From: Macellibacteroides fermentans
GTDB taxonomy: Bacteria; Bacteroidota; Bacteroidia; Bacteroidales; Tannerellaceae
NCBI RefSeq assembly: GCF_013409575.1
Contig: NZ_JACCCY010000006.1
Coordinates: forward strand, 62,001 to 126,000
Direction: 5' to 3'
DNA: 64,000 bases
The stretch's first letter is position 1, and every line of letters starts with the position of its first letter. The position numbers were made by a program, and so were the translations under genes. The notes under the pieces are model-generated. The model saw only the letters and a program-made list of their open reading frames with translations, made no database searches and had not been told where the DNA came from. Of this stretch, positions 43,241-54,546 are shown in pieces.

Positions 43241-43612
43241 ATGGCAGATTTGAAAGCTTTTGCAGAACAATTAGTAAACTTGACCGTAAAAGAAGTTAGT
43301 GAACTGGCAACTATCCTTAAAGAAGAATACGGAATCGAACCTGCTGCTGCAGCTGTTGCTGTAGCCGGTCCCGCAGCTGCTGCTGAGGTTGTTGAAGAAA
43401 AAACATCTTTTGATGTTGTTTTGAAGAGCGCAGGTAGTGCAAAACTTCAGGTAGTTAAAGCAGTTAAAGAACAATGTGGCCTTGGATTGAAGGAAGCTAA
43501 GGATCTTGTTGATGCTGCTCCTTCTGTAGTTAAGGAAGGTGTTGATAAAGCAACTGCTGAAGCATTAAAAGCAAGCTTAGAAGAAGCTGGAGCTGAAGTT
43601 GAGCTTAAATAG
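43241..43612 (+). CDS. rplL: 50S ribosomal protein bL12
   Basis: 123-residue acidic stalk protein recruiting translation GTPases. N-terminal dimerisation helices, an Ala/Val-rich hinge (about residues 36-52) and the conserved C-terminal domain with [12 protein letters not shown] and [15 protein letters not shown] are visible. Followed by a strong hairpin before rpoB. Confidence 0.98.
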   Translation: MADLKAFAEQLVNLTVKEVSELATILKEEYGIEPAAAAVAVAGPAAAAEVVEEKTSFDVVLKSAGSAKLQVVKAVKEQCGLGLKEAKDLVDAAPSVVKEGVDKATAEALKASLEEAGAEVELK

Positions 43613-43640
43613 TATTTCTAGCCTGGTAATCAGGTGATTT

Positions 43641-43679
43641 GGTTAAGAATCTTTGCAAACAAAGATTCTTAACCTTTTT
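43641..43679 (+). terminator. Terminator/attenuator between rplL and rpoB
   Basis: Perfect 15-bp stem (43641-43655 with 43660-43674), loop CAAA, followed by TTTTT. Must be partly read through, since rpoB lacks a clear own promoter in the 40 bases after it. Confidence 0.85.
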
Positions 43680-43719
43680 GTGTCTATATTTTCATTAAGT
43701 TCAATAAATTCCTTACTAG

Positions 43720-46700
43720 ATGTCTTCAACAGCTGAAAACCAAAGAGTTAATTTTGCTTCGATAAAGAATCCACTTCCTTATCCGGACTTTCTCGAAGTA
43801 CAATTGAAGTCATTTCAAGACTTTCTTCAACTTGACACACCCCCCGAAAAGCGCAAGAAGGAGGGATTGTATAAGGTGTTTGCAGAGAATTTTCCCATTG
43901 CAGATACTCGTAACAATTTTGTGTTGGAGTTCTTAGATTATTATATCGATCCGCCCCGCTACACTATCGACGAATGTATTGCACGTGGATTAACCTATAG
44001 TGTGCCTTTAAAAGCAAAGTTGAAACTTTACTGTACCGATCCAGATCACGAGGATTTTGATACGGTTATTCAGGATGTTTATCTGGGTCCGATTCCATAT
44101 ATGACAGAGCGTGGTACGTTTGTTATAAATGGAGCAGAGCGCGTTGTAGTTTCGCAGTTGCACCGTTCTCCGGGTGTATTCTTTGGTCAAAGCATCCATG
44201 CCAATGGTACTAAATTATATTCGGCACGTATCATTCCATTCAAGGGTTCCTGGATTGAATTTGCAACAGACATCAATAATGTCATGTATGCATACATTGA
44301 CCGTAAAAAGAAATTACCTGTAACTACACTTTTACGTGCTATTGGTTTTGAAAGTGACCGGGATATCCTCGAAATCTTTAATCTTGCTGAAGAAGTAAAG
44401 GTAAACAAAACTAATCTTAAGAAACTTTTAGGCCGTAAACTTGCTGCGCGTGTATTAAAAACGTGGGTAGAAGATTTTGTTGATGAAGATACCGGAGAGG
44501 TGGTTTCTATTGAGCGAAATGAAGTTATTATCGACCGTGAGTCGGTTCTGGATGAAGATAATGTTGTTTCTATCCTTGAATCTGGCGTGCAGAATATATT
44601 GTTACACCGCGAGGACCAGAATCTTTCTGATTTTGCTATTATCTATAATACACTTCAGAAGGACCCAAGTAACTCAGAAAAAGAAGCTGTACTTTATATT
44701 TACAGACAGCTGCGTAATGCTGAACCTGCTGATGATGCAAGTGCACGTGAAGTTATCAACAATTTATTCTTCTCAGAAAAGCGTTACGATCTTGGGGAAG
44801 TAGGTCGTTATCGAATTAATAAAAAACTAAATCTTTCAACAAGTGAAGACGTTAAAGTCTTGACGAAAGAAGATATTATCGAGATCATCAAGTATTTGAT
44901 TGAGCTTATTAACTCAAAGGCAATTGTTGATGATATCGACCACTTAAGTAACCGTCGGGTTCGTACGGTTGGCGAGCAGCTATACAACCAATTCGGTGTT
45001 GGTCTGGCTCGTATGTCTCGTACGGTTCGCGAACGTATGAACGTAAGAGATAACGAAGTGTTTACTCCGATCGATCTTATTAATGCTAAGACCATTTCTT
45101 CGGTAGTAAATTCATTCTTCGGTACTAATGCGCTTTCTCAGTTTATGGATCAAACCAATCCATTGGCTGAAATTACACATAAACGTCGTTTATCTGCATT
45201 GGGACCAGGCGGTCTATCGCGTGAGCGTGCGGGCTTTGAGGTTCGTGACGTTCACTATACGCATTATGGTCGTCTTTGTCCGATTGAAACACCGGAAGGT
45301 CCGAATATCGGATTGATCTCTTCATTATGTGTATATGCAAAAATCAATGATTTAGGCTTCATCTCAACACCTTATCGTAAGGTTGAAAATGGTAAAGTTG
45401 ATTTCTCTGACGAGGGTCTGCAATACTATACGGCAGAAGAAGAGGAAGAGTTGACCATTGCTCAGGGTAATGCTCCATTAAATGATGAAGGTAAATTTAT
45501 CAGGGATAAGGTTAAGTCTCGTTTTGAGGCCGACTTCCCCGTAGTTTCTCCGGATGAAGTAGATTTAATGGACGTATCTCCTACACAGATTGCATCTATT
45601 GCCGCCTCTTTGATTCCTTTCCTCGAACATGATGATGCAAACCGTGCGTTGATGGGATCGAACATGATGCGCCAGGCTGTTCCTTTGTTGCGTACCGATG
45701 CCCCGATTGTAGGTACTGGTATTGAAAAACAGCTTGTACGTGATTCACGTACTCAGATTATGGCTGAACGTGAAGGTGAGATTGTATTTGTAGATGCAAC
45801 ATGTATCAAGATTAAATATGACCGTTCTGAAGAAGAAGAATTTGTAAGCTTCGAAGATTCGGTTAAAACTTATATTATACCAAAGTTCAGAAAAACGAAC
45901 CAGGGTACAACGGTCGACCTGCGTCCTATTTGTCGCAAAGGTCAGCGCGTAACAGCCGGCGATATTCTGACAGAAGGTTATTCAACTCAAAATGGCGAAC
46001 TTGCTTTAGGTCGCAACATCAAGGTGGCTTACATGCCTTGGAAGGGATATAACTATGAGGATGCTATTGTATTGAATGAACGTATGGTACGTGAAGACTT
46101 CTTCACATCTGTTCATGTTGATGAGTATATCCTTGAAGTTCGTGAAACCAAGCGAGGAATGGAAGAACTTACCTCCGATATTCCCAATGTGAGTGAAGAT
46201 GCAACAAAAGATCTTGATGAAAGAGGTATTGTTCGCGTTGGTGCTCGTATCGAACCGGGTGATATTATGATTGGTAAAATTACTCCTAAAGGAGAATCCG
46301 ATCCTTCACCTGAAGAGAAATTGCTTCGTGCGATCTTTGGTGATAAGGCGGGAGATGTTAAGGATGCCTCTTTGAAAGCCAAACCTTCTTTGCATGGTGT
46401 GGTTATCGGAACAAGCCTCTTTTCAAAGGCTGTTAAAAAGAGAAAATCAAGACTTACCGACAAGGCTATTTTGCCAAAGCTTGATGAAGATTACGAACAC
46501 AAAATGGCCGAGCTTAAAGGTCAGTTGGTAGAAAAACTTTTAACCCTTACTGCTGGAAAAGTATCACAGGGTGTGAAAGATTACATGAATATGGAAGTTG
46601 TAGCCAAGGGTGCCAAATTTAGCCGTAAGGCATTGGAGGAACTTGACTATGAATCAATCCAGGTAAGCAAATGGACTGCAGACGCTCAGAAGAATGATAT

Positions 46701-47532
46701 GATTAAGGCTGTAATTCTGAATTACTTAAAGAAAAATAAGGAATTGGATGCAGAGCTTAAACGTAAGAAATTCGACCTTACAATTGGAGACGAACTTCCT
46801 ACTGGTATTGTTCAGATGGCAAAAGTATATATTGCTAAGAAACGTAAAATTCAGGTGGGTGATAAGATGGCAGGACGTCACGGTAACAAGGGTATTGTTT
46901 CCAAGATTGTTCGCCAGGAAGATATGCCTTTCCTTGAAGATGGAACGCCGGTTGATATCTGTTTGAATCCTCTTGGTGTGCCTTCTCGTATGAACCTTGG
47001 CCAGATTTTTGAAGCGGTTATGGGTTGGGCCGGACGCGAATTGAATGTTAAGTTTGCGACTCCTATTTTTGACGGAGCGTCTATTGATGACATGAATGAG
47101 TGGACTGATAAGGCTGGAATTCCTCGTTACGGTAAGTCATATTTGTATGATGGAGGTACAGGAGATCGTTTTGACCAACCAGCAACTGTGGGTGTAACCT
47201 ACTTCTTGAAACTTGGACACATGGTTGACGACAAAATGCATGCCCGTTCTATTGGTCCGTATTCTCTTATTACGCAACAACCTCTTGGTGGTAAAGCTCA
47301 ATTTGGTGGTCAGCGTTTCGGGGAAATGGAGGTTTGGGCACTTGAGGCATTCGGTGCGGCACATATCTTGCAGGAAATTCTTACAATCAAGTCGGACGAC
47401 GTAGTAGGTCGTTCAAAAGCTTATGAAGCAATTGTGAAAGGTGATCCAATGCCACAACCTGGTATTCCGGAATCATTGAATGTATTGCTGCATGAACTTA
47501 GAGGTCTTGGTTTAAGCTTTACACTGGATTAA
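43720..47532 (+). CDS. rpoB: DNA-directed RNA polymerase subunit beta
   Basis: 1270-residue catalytic subunit, normal for the phylum. The rifampicin-binding cluster [23 protein letters not shown] (about residue 473 onward) keeps the Asp, His and Ser residues of sensitive enzymes. Downstream [17 protein letters not shown] and the C-terminal [26 protein letters not shown] blocks are intact. Lies 72 bases before rpoC with a short hairpin between. Confidence 0.99.
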   Translation: MSSTAENQRVNFASIKNPLPYPDFLEVQLKSFQDFLQLDTPPEKRKKEGLYKVFAENFPIADTRNNFVLEFLDYYIDPPRYTIDECIARGLTYSVPLKAKLKLYCTDPDHEDFDTVIQDVYLGPIPYMTERGTFVINGAERVVVSQLHRSPGVFFGQSIHANGTKLYSARIIPFKGSWIEFATDINNVMYAYIDRKKKLPVTTLLRAIGFESDRDILEIFNLAEEVKVNKTNLKKLLGRKLAARVLKTWVEDFVDEDTGEVVSIERNEVIIDRESVLDEDNVVSILESGVQNILLHREDQNLSDFAIIYNTLQKDPSNSEKEAVLYIYRQLRNAEPADDASAREVINNLFFSEKRYDLGEVGRYRINKKLNLSTSEDVKVLTKEDIIEIIKYLIELINSKAIVDDIDHLSNRRVRTVGEQLYNQFGVGLARMSRTVRERMNVRDNEVFTPIDLINAKTISSVVNSFFGTNALSQFMDQTNPLAEITHKRRLSALGPGGLSRERAGFEVRDVHYTHYGRLCPIETPEGPNIGLISSLCVYAKINDLGFISTPYRKVENGKVDFSDEGLQYYTAEEEEELTIAQGNAPLNDEGKFIRDKVKSRFEADFPVVSPDEVDLMDVSPTQIASIAASLIPFLEHDDANRALMGSNMMRQAVPLLRTDAPIVGTGIEKQLVRDSRTQIMAEREGEIVFVDATCIKIKYDRSEEEEFVSFEDSVKTYIIPKFRKTNQGTTVDLRPICRKGQRVTAGDILTEGYSTQNGELALGRNIKVAYMPWKGYNYEDAIVLNERMVREDFFTSVHVDEYILEVRETKRGMEELTSDIPNVSEDATKDLDERGIVRVGARIEPGDIMIGKITPKGESDPSPEEKLLRAIFGDKAGDVKDASLKAKPSLHGVVIGTSLFSKAVKKRKSRLTDKAILPKLDEDYEHKMAELKGQLVEKLLTLTAGKVSQGVKDYMNMEVVAKGAKFSRKALEELDYESIQVSKWTADAQKNDMIKAVILNYLKKNKELDAELKRKKFDLTIGDELPTGIVQMAKVYIAKKRKIQVGDKMAGRHGNKGIVSKIVRQEDMPFLEDGTPVDICLNPLGVPSRMNLGQIFEAVMGWAGRELNVKFATPIFDGASIDDMNEWTDKAGIPRYGKSYLYDGGTGDRFDQPATVGVTYFLKLGHMVDDKMHARSIGPYSLITQQPLGGKAQFGGQRFGEMEVWALEAFGAAHILQEILTIKSDDVVGRSKAYEAIVKGDPMPQPGIPESLNVLLHELRGLGLSFTLD

Positions 47533-47547
47533 TTCAACATTATATAA

Positions 47548-47570
47548 GTAGATGAGCTTTGCTCATCTAC
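47548..47570 (+). other. Hairpin between rpoB and rpoC
   Basis: 10-bp perfect stem (47548-47557 with 47561-47570) with a 3-base loop and no strong T-run; likely an mRNA stability or processing element rather than a terminator. Confidence 0.5.
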
Positions 47571-47604
47571 TTTATCAATTGATAACTCTTTATAAAAAAA
47601 AAAT

Positions 47605-50600
47605 ATGGCCTTTAGAAAAGAAAACAAGATAAAGAGTAACTTTTCAAAAATAACCATCGGTCTTGCCTCACCCGAAGAGATTCTCGAAAACTCAAGCGGC
47701 GAAGTGCTAAAACCGGAAACGATCAATTATCGTACATACAAACCGGAAAGAGACGGGTTGTTTTGCGAACGCATCTTTGGTCCTATTAAGGATTATGAGT
47801 GTCATTGCGGAAAATACAAACGTATCAGATATAAAGGTATTGTTTGTGATCGTTGCGGGGTTGAAGTTACAGAGAAGAAAGTTCGTCGTGAACGTATGGG
47901 GCACATCCATTTGGTTGTACCTGTAGCTCATATCTGGTATTTCCGCTCACTTCCTAATAAGATTGGTTATTTATTGGGTTTACCTACTAAAAAGCTTGAC
48001 TCAATCATTTATTACGAACGTTATGTGGTTATCCAACCGGGATCTGTTGATACTGTAGCTGAGTACGACCTGCTTTCTGAAGAAGAATATCTTCAGATTT
48101 TGGACTCACTGCCAAGAGAAAATCAGATGTTGGAGGATTCTGATCCAAATAAGTTTATTGCTAAGATTGGAGCAGAAGCTGTTTATGATATGTTGGCACG
48201 CTTGGATCTGGATACTTTATCTTATGATCTTCGTCACCGTGCGAGCACTGATACATCGCAACAGAGAAAAAATGAGGCTTTGAAACGATTGCAGGTGGTG
48301 GAATCTTTCCGTTCGTCAAAGGGTAGAAATAAACCCGAATGGATGATTGTACGCGTTGTTCCTGTTATTCCTCCAGAACTTCGTCCTTTGGTTCCATTGG
48401 ATGGAGGTCGTTTTGCTACATCCGACTTGAATGATTTGTATCGTCGTGTTATTATCCGTAATAACCGTCTGAAACGATTAATTGATATTAAAGCTCCTGA
48501 AGTAATTTTACGTAATGAAAAACGTATGTTGCAGGAAGCTGTCGATTCATTGTTTGATAATTCAAGAAAGTCAAGTGCAGTTAAAACAGATGCTAACAGA
48601 CCTTTGAAATCACTTTCAGATAGTTTGAAAGGAAAGCAAGGGCGTTTCCGTCAGAACTTATTGGGTAAACGTGTTGACTATTCAGCCCGTTCGGTAATTG
48701 TTGTTGGTCCGGAATTAAAAATGCATGAATGCGGTTTGCCAAAGAATATGGCTGCCGAATTATATAAACCATTTGTTATCCGCAAACTTATAGAAAGAGG
48801 TATTGTTAAAACAGTTAAATCTGCAAAGAAGATTGTTGATCGCAAAGAACCTGTAGTTTGGGATATTTTGGAACACGTAATGAAAGGACATCCTGTTCTT
48901 CTTAACCGTGCTCCTACATTGCACCGTTTAGGTATTCAGGCTTTCCAACCTAAATTAATTGAAGGAAAGGCAATTCAGCTGCACCCGTTGGCTTGTACCG
49001 CATTTAACGCGGACTTTGACGGTGACCAGATGGCTGTTCACTTGCCTCTTGGTAATGAAGCTGTTTTGGAAGCTCAAATGTTAATGCTTGCTTCTCATAA
49101 CATTCTGAATCCGGCGAATGGTGCACCAATTACTGTTCCTTCACAGGATATGGTACTTGGTCTGTATTATATCACTAAGATTCGTCAGGGATCTCTTGGT
49201 ACCGGACTTGTATTCTATGGTCCTGAAGAGGCTACTATTGCTTACAATGAAAAGAAAGTTGACATTCATGCTCCTATCAAAGTATATGTGGATGACGTGG
49301 ATGAAAATGGTAACTTCGTAAAAGTGATGGTTGAAACTTCTGTTGGCCGTTTGATGGTTAATGAGTTCGTTCCAAAAGAAGTAGGTTATATCAACGAAGT
49401 TTTGGGTAAAAAATCCCTTCGTGATATTATTGGTAAGGTTATAAAGGTTTGTGGAGTTGCCAGAACGGCTCTATTCCTTGATGATATTAAGGATTTGGGT
49501 TATTACATGGCCTTTAAGGGTGGATTGTCGTTCAACTTGGCCGACGTTCTTATTCCTGTTGAGAAAGATGAGCTTATTAAAGAAGGATATGCCGAAGTTG
49601 AACAGATTTTGGCTAACTATAGCATGGGTTTCATCACTTTCAACGAACGTTATAACCAGATTATCGATACCTGGACACACGTTAACAGTAAGTTGTCTAA
49701 CATCCTGATAAAACAACTTACCAACGACAATCAAGGGTTCAACTCTGTATTCATGATGATGGATTCAGGTGCCCGTGGTTCGAAAGAACAGATTCGTCAG
49801 TTGTCAGGTATGCGTGGTTTGATGGCTAAACCTCAGAAAAGTGGATCAGAAGGTGGTCAGATTATTGAAAACCCGATTCTTTCGAACTTTAAAGAAGGTT
49901 TGTCTGTGCTAGAGTACTTTATCTCTACCCACGGTGCCCGTAAAGGTTTGGCGGATACGGCGTTGAAAACAGCTGATGCTGGTTATCTGACACGTCGTTT
50001 GGTTGACGTTTCACATGATGTTATCATCAACGAAGACGACTGTGGAACATTACGTGGTCTTGTTTGTACAGAATTAAAGAATAATGAAGAGGTGGTTGCC
50101 TCTTTGTATGAAAGAATATTAGGTAGAGTTTCTGTTCATGATATTCAACATCCGTTAACAGGAGACATTCTTGTTGAGGCTGGAGAAGAAATCAAAGAAG
50201 ATGCAGCTAAGAAGATTCAGGATTCACCAATTGAAAGCGTAGAAATCCGTTCTGTTCTTACTTGTGAATCGAAGAAAGGTGTTTGTGCAAAATGTTATGG
50301 ACGTAACCTTGCAACAGGCCGAATGGTTCAAAAGGGAGAAGTGGTTGGTGTTATTGCTGCACAATCCATCGGTGAGCCGGGAACTCAGCTTACATTGCGT
50401 ACTTTCCACGTCGGTGGTATTGCTTCAAACATTGCAACAGAAAATAGTATCTCTTCTAAGTTTGACGGTATTCTTGAGATTGACGAGCTTCGTTCGGTTG
50501 AGGCTGTAGATGAAGCTACCGGCTCAAAATATCAGGTGGTAGTTAGCCGTTTGGCCGAAATGCGTATTGTGGACCCTAATACAAAGATTGTATTGCTTAC

Positions 50601-51891
50601 TCATAATATCCCCTACGGTTCTAAATTGTTCTTCTCAAATGGAGCATTGGTTAAGAAGGGTGATGTTATTATTGAGTGGGACCCATTCAATGCCGTTATT
50701 GTATCGGAAGTAGCTGGTAAGATTGAATTCGAAAGTGTTGTTGAAAATGTGACCTACAAGGTAGAGAGCGATGAAACAACTGGTTTGAAAGAAAAGATTA
50801 TCATTGAATCTAAAGATAAGACCAAAGTTCCTTCAGCACATATCGTGGATGAGAACGGAAATTACCTGAAGACTTATAGTTTACCTCTTGGTGCACACGT
50901 TATCAAGGAGAATGGCGATAAGGTTAAGACTGGTGAAGTATTGGTTAAGATTCCTCGTGCAGTAGGTAAGGCTGGTGATATCACCGGTGGTTTGCCTCGT
51001 GTAACTGAAATGTTTGAGGCTCGTAATCCGTCTAACCCTGCAGTTGTATCCGAAATTGATGGAGAAATCGGTTTTGGTAAGATTAAGAGGGGTAATCGTG
51101 AAATTACAGTAACATCTAAGCTAGGAGAAGTTAAGAAGTATATGGTACCTCTGTCTAAGCAGTTGTTGGTACAAGAAAATGACTATATCCGTGCGGGTAT
51201 GCCGCTTTCTGACGGAGCTACAACTCCTTCGGATATCTTGGCAATCAAGGGTCCTACAGCAGTCCAGGAATACATTGTGAACGAAGTTCAGGATGTTTAC
51301 CGTCTGCAGGGTGTGAAGATTAATGACAAGCACTTTGAAGTTATCGTTCGTCAGATGATGCGCAAGGTAGAAGTTGTTGATCCGGGAGATACACGTTTCC
51401 TTGAACAGCAGGTGGTTGATAAATTGGATGTAATGGATGAGAATGATCGTATCTGGGGTAAGAAGGTTGTCATGGATGCCGGAGATTCTCAGACTATGGT
51501 TGCAGGGCAGATTGTTACAGCTCGTAAGTTAAGAGATGAAAACAGTATGTTGAAGCGCCGAGATCTTAAATTGGTTGAAGTACGTGATGCAGTTCCTGCT
51601 ACTACGAACCAGATTCTTCAGGGTATCACCCGTGCTGCATTGCAAACTAACAGCTTTATGTCTGCTGCATCCTTCCAGGAAACTACGAAGGTATTGAACG
51701 AAGCTGCTATCAATGGTAAAGTAGACCGTTTGGAAGGTTTGAAGGAAAACGTTATTTGCGGACACCTCATCCCTGCTGGTACTGGTCAGCGAGATTTCGA
51801 CAAACTTGTAGTAGGCGCAAAAGACGAATTCGAACGTATTTTTGCTACCAGAAAGAATGTGGTCGACTTCAAGACTGTAGAGCATGATTAA
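47605..51891 (+). CDS. rpoC: DNA-directed RNA polymerase subunit beta'
   Basis: 1428-residue catalytic subunit. The N-terminal zinc site ([21 protein letters not shown], about residue 67), the active-site Mg loop [15 protein letters not shown] (about residue 465), and the second zinc region with [16 protein letters not shown] (about 887) are visible. Starts at the ATG at 47605 after an A-rich stretch with no Shine-Dalgarno. Ends at a strong terminator. Confidence 0.99.
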   Translation: MAFRKENKIKSNFSKITIGLASPEEILENSSGEVLKPETINYRTYKPERDGLFCERIFGPIKDYECHCGKYKRIRYKGIVCDRCGVEVTEKKVRRERMGHIHLVVPVAHIWYFRSLPNKIGYLLGLPTKKLDSIIYYERYVVIQPGSVDTVAEYDLLSEEEYLQILDSLPRENQMLEDSDPNKFIAKIGAEAVYDMLARLDLDTLSYDLRHRASTDTSQQRKNEALKRLQVVESFRSSKGRNKPEWMIVRVVPVIPPELRPLVPLDGGRFATSDLNDLYRRVIIRNNRLKRLIDIKAPEVILRNEKRMLQEAVDSLFDNSRKSSAVKTDANRPLKSLSDSLKGKQGRFRQNLLGKRVDYSARSVIVVGPELKMHECGLPKNMAAELYKPFVIRKLIERGIVKTVKSAKKIVDRKEPVVWDILEHVMKGHPVLLNRAPTLHRLGIQAFQPKLIEGKAIQLHPLACTAFNADFDGDQMAVHLPLGNEAVLEAQMLMLASHNILNPANGAPITVPSQDMVLGLYYITKIRQGSLGTGLVFYGPEEATIAYNEKKVDIHAPIKVYVDDVDENGNFVKVMVETSVGRLMVNEFVPKEVGYINEVLGKKSLRDIIGKVIKVCGVARTALFLDDIKDLGYYMAFKGGLSFNLADVLIPVEKDELIKEGYAEVEQILANYSMGFITFNERYNQIIDTWTHVNSKLSNILIKQLTNDNQGFNSVFMMMDSGARGSKEQIRQLSGMRGLMAKPQKSGSEGGQIIENPILSNFKEGLSVLEYFISTHGARKGLADTALKTADAGYLTRRLVDVSHDVIINEDDCGTLRGLVCTELKNNEEVVASLYERILGRVSVHDIQHPLTGDILVEAGEEIKEDAAKKIQDSPIESVEIRSVLTCESKKGVCAKCYGRNLATGRMVQKGEVVGVIAAQSIGEPGTQLTLRTFHVGGIASNIATENSISSKFDGILEIDELRSVEAVDEATGSKYQVVVSRLAEMRIVDPNTKIVLLTHNIPYGSKLFFSNGALVKKGDVIIEWDPFNAVIVSEVAGKIEFESVVENVTYKVESDETTGLKEKIIIESKDKTKVPSAHIVDENGNYLKTYSLPLGAHVIKENGDKVKTGEVLVKIPRAVGKAGDITGGLPRVTEMFEARNPSNPAVVSEIDGEIGFGKIKRGNREITVTSKLGEVKKYMVPLSKQLLVQENDYIRAGMPLSDGATTPSDILAIKGPTAVQEYIVNEVQDVYRLQGVKINDKHFEVIVRQMMRKVEVVDPGDTRFLEQQVVDKLDVMDENDRIWGKKVVMDAGDSQTMVAGQIVTARKLRDENSMLKRRDLKLVEVRDAVPATTNQILQGITRAALQTNSFMSAASFQETTKVLNEAAINGKVDRLEGLKENVICGHLIPAGTGQRDFDKLVVGAKDEFERIFATRKNVVDFKTVEHD

Positions 51892-51908
51892 TATTTAATC
51901 TGAATAAA

Positions 51909-51947
51909 TAAAAAAGGGATTTCGGGTAACTGAAATCCCTTTTTTTA
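51909..51947 (+). terminator. rpoBC terminator
   Basis: Stem AAAGGGATTTC with GAAATCCCTTT (51913-51923 and 51932-51942), extended by A/T pairs, followed by a T-run. Confidence 0.9.
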
Positions 51948-51956
51948 TTGATACAA

Positions 51957-51988
51957 TTTGTTTTATTTAACCTATCCTATTAAATTTG
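51957..51988 (+). promoter_or_regulatory. Promoter of endonuclease/phosphatase-AraC operon
   Basis: TTTG at 51957-51960, 20 bases, TAAATTTG at 51981-51988; 38 bases before the ATG. Confidence 0.8.
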
Positions 51989-52026
51989 TGAACAACAATT
52001 CTTAGATGTAAAAATAGTAATCAAAT

Positions 52027-52896
52027 ATGAAAAAGTTACTTCTTCTTTTAGTGCTGTTAGCACAATACGCTGGTTTTTTATTTGCACAAGGTCAGATAAC
52101 TCCTCAACCCATTAATGTGATGAGTTATAACATCCGGATGGACAATGCGGGTGACGGTGATAATCAATGGAAATTCAGAAAGGAATTTGCCGCGAATCTG
52201 GTGAAATTCCATGAAGCGGTTTTGATTGGTATGCAAGAAGTTCTGCATAATCAGCTAATGGATATGGCCTCAAGATTACCTGATTATGGTTATATTGGAG
52301 TTGGTAGAGAAGATGGAAAAACAAAAGGAGAATATGCCTCTATATTTTATAATAAGAAGAGATTTAAAGTAATTGATTCCGGTAATTTCTGGTTATCTGA
52401 AGATTGTGATGCCGTAGGAAAGAAAGGATGGGATGCTGCTTGTGAAAGAGTGGCAACCTGGGGTGTCTTTGAAGATAAAAGTACCGGAAAACGACTGTTT
52501 ATGTTAAACACTCACCTGGATCATATGGGAAAAGTGGCACGTCACGAAGGTGCTTTGCTTGTGATCAACAAGGTCAAAGAATTATCTCGCAATTATCCGG
52601 TAATAGTTACCGGAGACTTTAATGCTGTCCCCACCGATGATCCTATCCAGGTGTTGACTAATTCTCCGGAAGGATATTCTTTAACAGATACGCGTTCAGT
52701 ATCTCCGCTTGTTTATGGTCCGAACTGGTCTTTCCATGATTTTGGCCGCGTTAAAATGGCTGAGCGCTCGCTTATAGATTATATTTTTATAAAAGGAAAT
52801 ATAAAAGTAATGCGTTACGGAGTTCTTACAGATATGTTAAATACCTTGTATCCTTCGGATCATTGTCCTGTACTTTCGACTTTGATTATTCAGTAG
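52027..52896 (+). CDS. Secreted endonuclease/exonuclease/phosphatase-fold hydrolase
   Basis: 289-residue exported protein of the DNase I-like metal-dependent phosphoesterase fold. A signal peptide (residues 1-20, LFAQ) precedes NVMSYNIRMD (metal Asn), IGMQEV (catalytic Glu, about residue 76), NTHLDHMGKVAR (about 164), GDFNAVPTDDP (about 199) and the C-terminal SDHCPVL. These motifs are complete, so it is probably active. Exported Bacteroidota members act on nucleic acids, phospholipids or sugar phosphates; substrate unknown. The AraC gene follows after 10 bases and may regulate or be induced with it. Confidence 0.88.
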   Translation: MKKLLLLLVLLAQYAGFLFAQGQITPQPINVMSYNIRMDNAGDGDNQWKFRKEFAANLVKFHEAVLIGMQEVLHNQLMDMASRLPDYGYIGVGREDGKTKGEYASIFYNKKRFKVIDSGNFWLSEDCDAVGKKGWDAACERVATWGVFEDKSTGKRLFMLNTHLDHMGKVARHEGALLVINKVKELSRNYPVIVTGDFNAVPTDDPIQVLTNSPEGYSLTDTRSVSPLVYGPNWSFHDFGRVKMAERSLIDYIFIKGNIKVMRYGVLTDMLNTLYPSDHCPVLSTLIIQ

Positions 52897-52906
52897 AGTA
52901 TTCTGT

Positions 52907-53794
52907 ATGGAACCTGCAGAAGATTACCTAAAGGAGGTAACCCCATTGGGTGAAGACGATTGTTTCGTTATAATTCATCGTCCACAGAAAAGAGGGTTCG
53001 AATACCCGTTGCATATACATCCGGAATTTGAGCTCAATTATCTGGAAGGAGCGAAAGGTGCATTGCGAATTGTTGGTGATTCGATGGAAGAGATTGGCGA
53101 CCAAGATTTAGTCATGGTTGCCGGTGGAACGAAGCATGCATATTCTAATCATCATTGTGCTGCAGAGACAGTTTGTGAAATAACCATTCAATTTCGGGCA
53201 GATGTATTTGATAGTATTCTTAATACACGCCACTTCAAATCAATTAGGCAGATGTTTGAGGATGCTTCCAAAGGATTGGTTTTTTCTTCTGATATGTTGG
53301 ATCGGATTATACCTGAATTGAAAAAGCTAACAAAAGATGATTCGGATTCTTTTCATAGTTTTTTGCATATGGTTGAAATTCTTAAAATTCTATCGTCAGA
53401 TAATCAAATGCGTCTGCTAAGTTCCGAGAATAGTGTGGATGGTTTTAGTTCTTCCGAAAATGAGAAGCTGGAAAGTATCTTAAGATTTATGCATGAAAAA
53501 TTTAGAGAATCTATTATGCTGGGAGAGGTATCCAAGAGCAGTGGAATGAGTGAAGCTTCCTTGACCAGATTTCTTAAGAGAAGAACAGGAAAGACTTTTA
53601 TCGATACTCTTAATGACATTCGGATTTCGCAGGCAGTGTGTTGTTTGATAGATACCTCAGCTTCTATTACCGAAATATGTTATAATTGTGGATTTAATAA
53701 TGTATCTAATTTTAATCGAATTTTTAAAAAACGGAAAGGTTGTACGCCAACAGATTATAGACAAAAATATGAAAAAAGTCGTTTTAAGCTCTAA
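52907..53794 (+). CDS. AraC-family transcriptional regulator
   Basis: 295-residue regulator with N-terminal cupin sensing domain (HIHPEFELNYLEGAKGALRIVGDSMEEIGDQDLVMV, about residues 37-71) and C-terminal double HTH ending CGFNNVSNFNRIFKKRKGCTPTDYRQKY. It parallels the AraC protein at 14911-15807 in domain order and in the motif wording, so the two are paralogues. Apparently co-transcribed with the hydrolase gene 10 bases upstream. Ligand and targets unknown. Confidence 0.88.
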   Translation: MEPAEDYLKEVTPLGEDDCFVIIHRPQKRGFEYPLHIHPEFELNYLEGAKGALRIVGDSMEEIGDQDLVMVAGGTKHAYSNHHCAAETVCEITIQFRADVFDSILNTRHFKSIRQMFEDASKGLVFSSDMLDRIIPELKKLTKDDSDSFHSFLHMVEILKILSSDNQMRLLSSENSVDGFSSSENEKLESILRFMHEKFRESIMLGEVSKSSGMSEASLTRFLKRRTGKTFIDTLNDIRISQAVCCLIDTSASITEICYNCGFNNVSNFNRIFKKRKGCTPTDYRQKYEKSRFKL

Positions 53795-53871
53795 AAAGTC
53801 ATTTGTTTTGATTAAATAACTAAAATAAATTACCTAAAATCGGAAAAGTATTGTATTTTGATTAAAAAATA

Positions 53872-53903
53872 TTTGCATAGTATATGAAATCGCTATAAAT
53901 TTG
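53872..53903 (+). promoter_or_regulatory. Canonical promoter of candidate small RNA
   Basis: TTTG at 53872-53875, 20 bases, TAAATTTG at 53896-53903. As good as the tRNA-tuf and rpsU promoters, yet with no large gene downstream. Confidence 0.75.
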
Positions 53904-53907
53904 TGGC

Positions 53908-54062
53908 ATGAAAGGATTAGTCTTTATGGTATTAAAGGCCCTAACTTGGATGCCAAAACTAGTTCGACATTAACACACACAAAGTATTTTTACATTGGTC
54001 TAAAGAATTGAGAATTTAAAACACAACGAAAGAACGACTGCCTGTGAAGGTGGTCGTTTTTG
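53908..54062 (+). ncRNA. Candidate small RNA (or small-peptide mRNA) of about 150 nt
   Basis: Bounded by a canonical promoter and an intrinsic terminator (stem 54033-54043 with 54048-54058, loop GTGA, then TTTT). It also holds a 21-codon frame, 53908-53973, whose product would be hydrophobic and basic, but its ATG sits practically at the predicted transcription start, so translation would have to be leaderless. I do not recognise a known RNA family. Confidence 0.5.
54033..54062 (+). terminator. Terminator of candidate small RNA
   Basis: 11-bp stem with two G-T pairs (54033-54043 with 54048-54058), GTGA loop, followed by TTTT. It would also stop read-through from the AraC gene. Confidence 0.7.
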
Positions 54063-54092
54063 CATTAAAAGAAATCTATTTTACTATCTTTG
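54059..54092 (+). promoter_or_regulatory. Promoter of DUF3467 gene
   Basis: TATCTTTG at 54085-54092 (full -7 match) with TTTG at 54059-54062, 22-base spacing; 26 bases before the ATG. Confidence 0.65.
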
Positions 54093-54117
54093 CGACTAAA
54101 CGAACAACATAAAACAT

Positions 54118-54432
54118 ATGATGGAAAATAAAAAAGGGAATGCAGAAATTCAAATTGAATTATCTGAAGAGATAGCACAGGGAACATATGCTAATCTGGC
54201 AATCATTGCACACTCTTCTTCTGAGTTTATACTTGACTTTATTCGGTTGGTTCCAGGTGTTCCAAAAGCCAAGGTACAGAGCCGGATCATATTGACTCCA
54301 GAAAATGCCAAGCGTCTTTTATACGCTTTACAAGATAATGTGAACCGTTTTGAAGATCAATTCGGACAGGTAAAGACCGAGCATCCCCAAGGTTTTATTC
54401 CACCGATAGGAGGGGTTAAAGGCGAAGCTTAA
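54118..54432 (+). CDS. DUF3467 family protein
   Basis: 104-residue cytoplasmic protein of the DUF3467 family, widespread in Bacteroidota and often found just downstream of rpoC. The core reads ELSEEIAQGTYANLAIIAHSSSEFILDFIRLVPGVPKAKVQSRIILTPENAKRLLYAL (about residues 16-73). The function is not known; the conserved link with the RNA polymerase operon and the 'P-x-AKV-x-SRI-x-x-xP' core suggest a nucleic-acid or transcription-related role, which is speculation. The start could be either of two adjacent ATGs. Confidence 0.9.
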   Translation: MMENKKGNAEIQIELSEEIAQGTYANLAIIAHSSSEFILDFIRLVPGVPKAKVQSRIILTPENAKRLLYALQDNVNRFEDQFGQVKTEHPQGFIPPIGGVKGEA

Positions 54433-54469
54433 TACAACGAAGTTTATGCTTCCTGTTAACAGTAAATAA

Positions 54470-54514
54470 AAAACGAAGAAAGAGGATGAATTAAGTATCC
54501 TCTTTCTTCGTTTT
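54470..54514. terminator. Bidirectional terminator, DUF3467 / carbamoyltransferase
   Basis: Perfect 18-bp stem (54470-54487 with 54497-54514), 9-base loop, A-rich left and T-rich right ends, between convergent genes. Confidence 0.9.
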
Positions 54515-54546
54515 ATTATCATAATATAGATATAGGATATTCCCGG

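Larger units (their letters stand above)
53795..54117 (+). other. 323-bp gap holding a promoter, small transcript and terminator
   Basis: Contains a canonical promoter (53872-53903), the candidate small RNA (about 53908-54062), its terminator, and the promoter of the DUF3467 gene (54059-54092). No larger gene. Confidence 0.65.
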
